Assembly (NCBI RefSeq): GCF_001278035.1
Contig: NZ_CP009452.1
Coordinates: 3,257,501 to 3,321,500, forward strand
Reading direction: 5' to 3'
Source: Sphingopyxis sp. 113P3
GTDB lineage: Bacteria; Pseudomonadota; Alphaproteobacteria; Sphingomonadales; Sphingomonadaceae
DNA: 64,000 nt
Part shown: piece by piece, positions 58,157 through 64,000 of the stretch
Layout: each line of letters begins with the position of its first letter
Numbering within the stretch: the first letter of the stretch is position 1
The notes under the pieces: model-generated
Database searches by the model: none
Told to the model about the DNA's origin: nothing
Seen by the model: the letters and a program-made list of their open reading frames with translations, nothing else
Translations under genes and position numbers: made by a program

Positions 58157-58996
58157 ATGTACGATTATGTATCTGTAACGACCGCCGATGCTGCGGCCCC
58201 GACCCCCGTGCGCGACGGCACGATCAAGCTGCACGATGAGGCGGGTTTTGCCGGTATGCGCAAGGCGGGCCGGCTGTCCGCCGAGATTCTCGACGCGCTC
58301 GTCCCCTTCATACGGCCCGGCGTGACGACCGCGGCGATCGACGAGCTTGTCCGCACAATGATGCTGGCGGGCGGCGGGATCCCCGCCACGCTCGGCTATC
58401 GCGGCTTTACCCACAGCTGTTGCACCAGCATCAACCATGTTGTCTGTCACGGAATTCCTGACGACAAGCCGCTGCGCGAGGGCGACATCATCAATGTCGA
58501 CGTCACCAGCATCGTTGACGGATGGCACGGCGACACCAGCCGCATGTATCTCGTCGGCGAGGTGCCAATCAAGGCGCGGCGACTCGTCGAAGTGACCTAT
58601 GAATGCCTGATGCTGGGCATCGAGCAGGCAAAGCCCGGCAACAGGATGGGCGATGTCGCACATGCGATCCAGAGCCATGCCGAGCGTCACCGCTATTCGG
58701 TGGTCCGCGATTTTTGCGGCCACGGGCTCGGCCAGATGTTCCACGACGCGCCCGAGGTCGTCCACGCCGGGCGCCCCGGCACGGGCCCTGAACTGAGGCC
58801 CGGCATGTTCTTCACCATCGAGCCGATGATCAATACCGGCAAATATGCGGTGAAGATGCTGCCCGACGGATGGACTGCGGTCACGCGTGACCGCTCGCTC
58901 TCCGCGCAGTTCGAGCACAGCATCGGCATCACCGAAGACGGGTGCGAGATTTTCACCGCAAGTCCGCAGGGGCTGAACGCGCCGCCCTGGCAATAA
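58157..58996 (+). CDS. map: Type I methionine aminopeptidase
   Basis: The 279-residue enzyme removes N-terminal methionine. Metal ligands are in IINVDVTSIVDG (Asp), GWHGDTSRM (Asp), FCGHGLGQMFH (His), FTIEPM (Glu) and AQFEHSIG (Glu), the full set for a di-metal centre. An N-terminal stretch of about 20 residues precedes the core. It stands behind the clpA gap and ahead of the quinohaemoprotein gene, with about 130 bp separating it from the latter. Confidence 0.96.
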   Translation: MYDYVSVTTADAAAPTPVRDGTIKLHDEAGFAGMRKAGRLSAEILDALVPFIRPGVTTAAIDELVRTMMLAGGGIPATLGYRGFTHSCCTSINHVVCHGIPDDKPLREGDIINVDVTSIVDGWHGDTSRMYLVGEVPIKARRLVEVTYECLMLGIEQAKPGNRMGDVAHAIQSHAERHRYSVVRDFCGHGLGQMFHDAPEVVHAGRPGTGPELRPGMFFTIEPMINTGKYAVKMLPDGWTAVTRDRSLSAQFEHSIGITEDGCEIFTASPQGLNAPPWQ

Positions 58997-59078
58997 TGGG
59001 GGGCCCACGGGGTCGGATACCGGGTTCACCCCTCGCCTTCTGCTTTTCCCCCTTGCACCCCGCCCCCTTCCGGCGCAG

Positions 59079-59098
59079 ACTTGACGTAAACGTCAAGT
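59079..59098. promoter_or_regulatory. 20-bp palindrome upstream of quinohaemoprotein gene
   Basis: ACTTGACGTAAACGTCAAGT consists of perfect 9-bp arms around AA. It contains a TTGACG hexamer that could be a -35 box, with TCGAAT 19 bp downstream, a spacing typical of MerR-type promoters. The form resembles MerR-family (LiuR-like) sites. It lies 27 bp before the ATG at 59125, so it very likely controls this gene. Confidence 0.55.
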
Positions 59099-59124
59099 AT
59101 AGGCGTCGAATGGGAGAGCATTAA

Positions 59125-61311
59125 ATGGCGAAGAAGGTCTTTTCGGCAGCGCTGCTGGGCGGCGCGATGCTGGCGCTGGCGGCGTGCAACGCGTCGAAGA
59201 ACGACAGTATCTCGGGCGGCGGTTCGCTCGATGAGGCCGAAAAGGCGAGCGAAACCTTGCTCAAGACCGGCGGCACCGGCGACGATTGGGGCGGCATCGG
59301 CTATAGCTATGATGAACAGCGCTTCAGCCCGCTGACCGACATCAACGACAAGAATGTCGGCGACCTCGGAATCGCCTGGTACGCCGATCTCGAGGATGCG
59401 CGCGGGCAGGAGGCGACCCCCGTCGTCGTCGATGGCGTGCTCTACGTCAGCCACGCCTGGTCAAAGGTCGATGCGTGGGACGCCGCGACCGGCAGGAAGC
59501 TGTGGAGCTTTGACCCCGAGGTCCCTGGCGAGCGCGCAGTCAGTGCGTGCTGCGACGTCGTCAATCGCGGCGTCGCTGTGTGGGGCGACAAGGTCTTTGT
59601 CGGAACGCTCGATGGCCGCCTCATCGCCCTCGACCGCAAGACGGGTCAGCAAATCTGGTCGACGCAGACCTTTGACAAGCGCAAGCCCTATACGATCACC
59701 GGGGCCCCGCGCGTCGTGAAGGACATGGTGCTGATCGGCAATGGCGGCGCCGAATTCGGGGTACGCGGCTATGTCACCGCCTATGACGCCGATACGGGCA
59801 AGCAGCGCTGGCGCTTCTACACCGTGCCCAATCCCGACAAGCGCGCCGACAACGCCGCGAGCGACGCCATCTTTGCTTCGAAAGCCAATGCCACCTGGTC
59901 CGACGAGGGGGAGTGGAAAGTCTCGGGCGGCGGCGGCACGGTCTGGGACGCGATTGTCTATGACAAGGATCTCGACCAGATCTATCTGGGCGTCGGTAAC
60001 GGCAACCCCTGGAACCACGGAACGCGCTCCAACGGCGAGGGCGATAACTGGTTCCTGTCCTCGGTCGTCGCTCTCGACGCTGTGACCGGTGCCTATAAAT
60101 GGCATTATCAGGAAACCCCGGCCGAAACGTGGGACTATACCGCGACCCAGCCGATCATCCTTGCCGAGCAGATGATCGACGGCAGGCCGGTGAAGGTCTT
60201 GTACCATGCACCCAAGAACGGCTTCTTCTTCACGATCGACCGCGCGACGGGCACGCTGATCGACGCCAAGCCCTTCGTCGACGGGATCAACTGGGCAACG
60301 GGCTATGACCTTGCGACGGGCCGTCCGATCGAAAATCCCGAATCGCGCTTCTACAAGACGGGCAAGCCCTTCATCGCCGTTCCGGGCGCGCTCGGCGCGC
60401 ACAATTGGCATCCGATGAGCTTCAATCCGAAGACGGGCCTTGTCTATATCCCGGCGCAGCAGATCCCGCAGGGCTATCTTCAGGACATGGACGAGCTCGA
60501 CAAGCGAAAGGTGCTCGGATTCAACGTCGGCACCTCGCTCAACAAGACGATGCTGCCTGACGACGTCGCCGCTTTCAAGGCCGCGGTCGCCGCAACGACA
60601 GGACGCCTCGTCGCCTTCGACCCGCGCACCGGAAAGGTCGCCTGGGGCGTCGACTATCCAGCCGCCTGGAACGGCGGCACGATGACAACGGCAGGCAACC
60701 TCGTCTTCCAGGGCACGAGCACCGGCCGCTTTCGCGCCTATTCGGCCGACAGCGGCAAGCAGCTCCTCGACCTCGACATGCAGTCGGGCATCGTCAGCGC
60801 GCCGTCGACCTTCCGCGTGGGCGGCGTTCAGCATATCGCCTTCCAGACCGGCAAGGGCGGCGCCTTTCCGCTCGTCGCAGGCGTAGCGGGCGGGGTAACG
60901 CGCAAGGTGCCGAACCTGCCGCGCCTCGTCGTGCTCAAGCTCGGCGGTACCGTGCAGCTCCCCGCGCCCCCGGCGACCACGACGCTCGCGTGGAACCCGC
61001 CGCCGCAATTCGGCAGTGCGGCCCAGGTCGCGGCGGGCAAGGCACACTATGGTCGCTATTGCCAAGTCTGCCATGGAGACAGCGCGATCGGCAATGGCTT
61101 CACGCCAGACCTTCGCGTCTCCGGCACCCTCTCCAGCGCCGATGCGTGGAAGAGCGTGATCCTCGACGGCGCGCTCCAGGATCGGGGCATGGTCAGCTTC
61201 GCCCGTGTCCTCACCGCCGCCGATGCCGAGGCGATCCGTTCCTACGTCATCGACCGCTCGAACTGGACCAAGGCCAATCTGCCAGACGCATCGGCGCCGG
61301 TCGGGCGGTAA
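59125..61311 (+). CDS. PQQ-dependent quinohaemoprotein alcohol dehydrogenase (type II, lipoprotein)
   Basis: The 728-residue protein starts with a lipoprotein signal whose lipobox ends at LALAAC (C21). An eight-bladed PQQ propeller contains the vicinal cysteine pair SACCD (C142-C143), which stacks on PQQ, and WDYTATQ (D337) for calcium and catalysis. A C-terminal cytochrome c domain has CQVCH (C646, C649, H650). Threonine two residues after D337 argues against a lanthanide-type enzyme, which has an aspartate there. It oxidises alcohols or aldehydes in the periplasm and passes electrons to cytochromes. No pqq synthesis genes lie in the window. Confidence 0.93.
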   Translation: MAKKVFSAALLGGAMLALAACNASKNDSISGGGSLDEAEKASETLLKTGGTGDDWGGIGYSYDEQRFSPLTDINDKNVGDLGIAWYADLEDARGQEATPVVVDGVLYVSHAWSKVDAWDAATGRKLWSFDPEVPGERAVSACCDVVNRGVAVWGDKVFVGTLDGRLIALDRKTGQQIWSTQTFDKRKPYTITGAPRVVKDMVLIGNGGAEFGVRGYVTAYDADTGKQRWRFYTVPNPDKRADNAASDAIFASKANATWSDEGEWKVSGGGGTVWDAIVYDKDLDQIYLGVGNGNPWNHGTRSNGEGDNWFLSSVVALDAVTGAYKWHYQETPAETWDYTATQPIILAEQMIDGRPVKVLYHAPKNGFFFTIDRATGTLIDAKPFVDGINWATGYDLATGRPIENPESRFYKTGKPFIAVPGALGAHNWHPMSFNPKTGLVYIPAQQIPQGYLQDMDELDKRKVLGFNVGTSLNKTMLPDDVAAFKAAVAATTGRLVAFDPRTGKVAWGVDYPAAWNGGTMTTAGNLVFQGTSTGRFRAYSADSGKQLLDLDMQSGIVSAPSTFRVGGVQHIAFQTGKGGAFPLVAGVAGGVTRKVPNLPRLVVLKLGGTVQLPAPPATTTLAWNPPPQFGSAAQVAAGKAHYGRYCQVCHGDSAIGNGFTPDLRVSGTLSSADAWKSVILDGALQDRGMVSFARVLTAADAEAIRSYVIDRSNWTKANLPDASAPVGR

Positions 61312-61337
61312 GCGGCGGGCGTATCGCGCTCTGACTT

Positions 61338-61355
61338 GCGCCGCAAAAGCGGCGC
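61338..61355 (+). terminator. Hairpin after quinohaemoprotein gene
   Basis: GCGCCGC-AAAA-GCGGCGC is a perfect 7-bp stem with a four-base loop, 27 nt after the stop codon. No T-run follows, so it may be a Rho-assisted or weak terminator or a 3'-end stabiliser. Confidence 0.45.
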
Positions 61356-61538
61356 CGGTGATCCCTTGGTGACGAGACGTTCCTTCTCTCGTGCGGCACG
61401 ACATTCGGGCAACCCCGATCGACCGCCCGGCGCCCGCAATGCCGCTTTTTTAGGCACCGCCGACGCCTGAGTGCCCACCCCTTGGGCAATGCCGCGATCG
61501 ATCGCCGGAAATCTCCGCAAAAGGCCGCGATTCGCCAA

Positions 61539-61555
61539 TTGGCACGGCTCTTGAT
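61539..61555 (+). promoter_or_regulatory. Sigma-54-type (-24/-12) promoter of glnBA
   Basis: TTGGCACGGCTCTTGAT matches the YTGGCACG-N4-TTGCW consensus in all key positions except A for C in the -12 element. GG and GA are separated by 10 bp as required. It lies about 115 bp before the glnB start, the expected place for nitrogen control by NtrC/RpoN. Confidence 0.6.
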
Positions 61556-61628
61556 TGGTGCAAGATGGCGGGACACCGCACCGACTCGACCGGCCAAACC
61601 GGACCAGGCGCGCCTGATCCGGCATTGA

Positions 61629-62006
<378 letters not shown>

Positions 62007-62078
62007 GGTCCGCCTCCGCCCATCCAGTTCAACACCCCCGGACGACCGGGACATCATCGCAAGAAGGACGTTCAGACC

Positions 62079-63491
62079 ATGGCCACCAAGCCCAAGGATA
62101 TCATTGCGCGGATCAAGGAAAACGACATCGAGTGGGTCGACCTGCGTTTCACCGACCCCAAGGGCAAATGGCAGCATCTCACGATGTGCGCCGGCGTGAT
62201 CGATGAGGATGCACTCGAAGATGGGCTCATGTTCGACGGTTCGTCGATCGCCGGCTGGAAGGCGATCAACGAAAGCGACATGATCCTGAAGCCCGACCTC
62301 GAGGCGGTTTATGACGACCCCTTCTCGGCGACCCCGATGCTCGTCATCTTCTGCGACATCGTCGAGCCCTCGACCGGCGAAGGCTATGCGCGCGACCCGC
62401 GCACGACCGCGAAGCGCGCCGAGGCGTATCTCGGCTCAACGGGCATCGGCGACACCGTCTATGTCGGTCCCGAGGCGGAATTCTTCATGTTTGACGATGT
62501 GCGGTTCGAAACCGGCTACAACAAGTCGGGTTTCGAGATCGACGATGTCGAGCTGCCGACCAACACCGGCCGCAGCTATGAAGGCGGCAATCTTGCGCAC
62601 CGTCCGCGCGCCAAGGGCGGCTATTTCCCCGTCGCGCCGGTCGACAGCGCGGTCGACATCCGCGCCGAGATGGTCTCGACGATGCTCGAACTCGGCCTGC
62701 CGTGCGACAAGCATCATCACGAAGTCGCCGCAGCGCAGCACGAACTCGGCCTGACCTTCGGGACGCTGACCCAGACCGCCGACCGCATGCAGATCTACAA
62801 ATATGTCGTGCACCAGGTCGCGCACGCCTACGGCAAGACGGCGACCTTCATGCCCAAGCCGATCAAGGACGACAACGGCAGCGGCATGCACACGCACTTC
62901 TCGATCTGGGAAAAGGGCAAGCCGCTTTTTGCCGGAAACGGCTATGCGGGCCTCAGCGACATGTGCCTTTACTTCATCGGCGGCGTCATCAAGCACGCCA
63001 AGGCCCTCAACGCCTTCACCAACCCGACGACGAACAGCTACAAGCGTCTTGTTCCGGGCTTTGAGGCGCCGGTGCTGCTTGCCTATTCGAGCCGCAACCG
63101 TTCGGCATCGTGCCGCATCCCCTATGGCGCGGGCGCCAAGGCGAAGCGCGTCGAGTTCCGCTTCCCCGACGCGATGGCGAACCCCTATTTGTGCTATGCG
63201 GCGCTGCTGATGGCGGGTCTCGACGGCATTCAGAACAAGATCCATCCCGGCGAGGCAATGGACAAGAATCTCTATGACCTGCCGCCCGAGGAACTGAAGG
63301 AAGTGCCGACCGTGTGCGGCAGCTTGCGCGAAGCGCTGGAATCGCTGACGGCCGACCACGACTTCCTGCTGAAGGGCGACGTGTTCTCGAAGGATCAGAT
63401 CGAGGCCTATATCGAACTGAAGTGGGACGAGGTCTATCGCTTCGAGCAGACCCCGAGCCCGGTCGAATTCGACATGTACTACAGCGCCTGA
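62079..63491 (+). CDS. glnA: Glutamine synthetase type I
   Basis: The 470-residue enzyme joins ammonia and glutamate using ATP. It has the GS signature FDGSSIAGW, the ATP/metal motif [13 protein letters not shown], and the adenylylation loop [12 protein letters not shown] with Tyr399, which GlnE modifies. [15 protein letters not shown] and [15 protein letters not shown] further support the call. It is coupled with glnB and ends in a strong terminator. Confidence 0.98.
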   Translation: MATKPKDIIARIKENDIEWVDLRFTDPKGKWQHLTMCAGVIDEDALEDGLMFDGSSIAGWKAINESDMILKPDLEAVYDDPFSATPMLVIFCDIVEPSTGEGYARDPRTTAKRAEAYLGSTGIGDTVYVGPEAEFFMFDDVRFETGYNKSGFEIDDVELPTNTGRSYEGGNLAHRPRAKGGYFPVAPVDSAVDIRAEMVSTMLELGLPCDKHHHEVAAAQHELGLTFGTLTQTADRMQIYKYVVHQVAHAYGKTATFMPKPIKDDNGSGMHTHFSIWEKGKPLFAGNGYAGLSDMCLYFIGGVIKHAKALNAFTNPTTNSYKRLVPGFEAPVLLAYSSRNRSASCRIPYGAGAKAKRVEFRFPDAMANPYLCYAALLMAGLDGIQNKIHPGEAMDKNLYDLPPEELKEVPTVCGSLREALESLTADHDFLLKGDVFSKDQIEAYIELKWDEVYRFEQTPSPVEFDMYYSA

Positions 63492-63518
63492 TCCTTCGCG
63501 ATTGGCGGGGTAAGACGG

Positions 63519-63556
63519 GGGGCGTCCGGCTCGAGGGGAGCCGGGCGCCCCTTTTT
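63519..63556 (+). terminator. Rho-independent terminator of glnBA
   Basis: A 14-bp stem with one G·U pair is formed by GGGGCGTCCGGCTC and GAGCCGGGCGCCCC around a GAGGG loop, directly followed by TTTTT. It lies about 28 bp after the glnA stop. This is the clearest intrinsic terminator in the window. Confidence 0.88.
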
Positions 63557-63649
63557 GCTGGAGAAAGGAGCCCCCGATGGCGGGCCGGGAACTTCCTGCC
63601 TCCGCCACCCATTTCATCTTCGCGAGGGGAAAGCCGCGAAGGAAAGATC

Positions 63650-64000
63650 ATGGTCGCCCCTCTCACCGCCACTGCCATCAACTGTTCGCTCTCGACCGGC
63701 GGCCGCGAAAGTTCGACCGATGCAATGCTGGCGGTACTCACCGAGCATTTCGAGGCGGAGGGGGTGAGCGTCGAAGGCCCGATCCCGATCGCAGCGCACG
63801 ACGTCAAATGGGGCGTCACATCGGATGAAGGCGAAGGCGACGACTGGCCGCAAATCCGCGAGCGCATCCTCGCGGCTGACATCCTCATATTCGGCACTCC
63901 GATCTGGATGGGACAAGCCTCGAGCGTCGCGAAGCTGGTCATGGAGCGGATGGACGCCTTCCTCTCCGAAACCGACGACAAGGGCCGCATGCCGAGCTAT
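63650..64000 (+). CDS. Flavodoxin-family NAD(P)H-dependent FMN reductase, N-terminal fragment
   Basis: The first 117 codons of a gene are visible, cut by the right edge. The reading starts MVAPLTATAINCSLSTGGRE, with the phosphate-binding loop N-C-S-L-S typical of PF03358 flavin reductases. It continues with ADILIFGTPIWMGQASSVAK, the family's second flavin-contact loop (GTPIWMG). AAGGAAAG precedes the ATG. It should bind FMN and reduce a flavin, quinone or azo compound with NAD(P)H. It was found by direct translation of the sequence end. Confidence 0.85.
   Translation, partial: MVAPLTATAINCSLSTGGRESSTDAMLAVLTEHFEAEGVSVEGPIPIAAHDVKWGVTSDEGEGDDWPQIRERILAADILIFGTPIWMGQASSVAKLVMERMDAFLSETDDKGRMPSY

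Noticed and set aside
57916..58239. Short frame between clpA and map
   Set aside because: It overlaps the start of map and a hairpin. Its composition is Arg/Trp/Pro-rich, with no ribosome binding site and no recognised similarity.
59461..61404. A 647-codon minus-strand open frame
   Set aside because: It is fully antisense to the quinohaemoprotein dehydrogenase, whose cysteine pair and haem motif fix the real strand.
61441..61600. NtrC sites for glnB
   Set aside because: GGCAC...GTGCC and GGTGC...GCACC pairs occur, but their spacing does not match the TGCAC-N5/6-GTGCA type, so I did not annotate them.

Overview
The window is a gene-dense, GC-rich stretch of a bacterial chromosome. It reads as an alphaproteobacterium of the order Sphingomonadales, and a Sphingopyxis-like organism is my best guess. 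That assignment rests on the overall style of the proteins: an LDH-type malate dehydrogenase, 2-oxoglutarate dehydrogenase beside lpdA, sdhB grouped with a PaaI thioesterase and zapE, a DUF1192 protein, canonical PII/glutamine synthetase, and many GTG starts with 4-nt ATGA/GTGA overlaps. It was not tested by database search. I see 60 protein genes, two of them cut by the window ends, and no rRNA, tRNA, insertion sequence, phage gene or CRISPR array.

Layout. 0-10.4 kb: a truncated CitE-like lyase, a stomatin/NfeD pair, a GNAT enzyme, a divergent TetR/ferritin-like hydrolase pair, obgE, a methyltransferase, proB with a coupled SDR protein, and sppA. 10.4-22.3 kb: one long minus-strand run, mdh-sucD-sucA-odhB-lpdA, followed by an M20 amidohydrolase, a TRIC-type channel, an MpaB-like oxygenase and an alpha/beta hydrolase. 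CCCCGGC-type palindromes sit in its intergenic gaps. 22.5-26.6 kb: a PAP2 phosphatase, a polysaccharide deacetylase, and the overlapping sdhB-thioesterase-zapE operon. 26.7-35.6 kb: envelope and lipid genes (flippase, ICMT/PEMT-like methyltransferase, TMK-like kinase, nucleotidyltransferase, esterase, lipid kinase, metallophosphoesterase) and an AttH-like/APH-like coupled pair. 35.8-39.7 kb: rplM-rpsI, heme A synthase, an M48/PDZ peptidase and msrA.

39.7-42.0 kb is a complete YfiR-YfiN-YfiB c-di-GMP signalling operon. 42.2-45.5 kb holds an AlsS-like ThDP enzyme and an aldehyde dehydrogenase. 45.5-50.6 kb is the most unusual locus. It encodes a BlaI-like repressor with two identical TACAAATGTA operators, an M56 (BlaR1-like) membrane protease whose usual penicillin-sensing domain is replaced by ~28-residue repeats, an exported protein carrying the same repeats, and a TonB-dependent receptor, mostly joined by 4-nt overlaps. 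I infer a proteolytic derepression circuit that senses an envelope or nutrient cue and controls a transporter.

50.7-64.0 kb carries a stand-alone mreB, an adenine-deaminase/phosphoribosyltransferase salvage pair, a quinone oxidoreductase, DUF1192, cytochrome b561 with a perfect FNR/FixK-type box, clpA, map, a lipoprotein quinohaemoprotein alcohol dehydrogenase behind a 20-bp palindrome, glnB-glnA behind a sigma-54-like promoter, and a truncated flavodoxin-family reductase.
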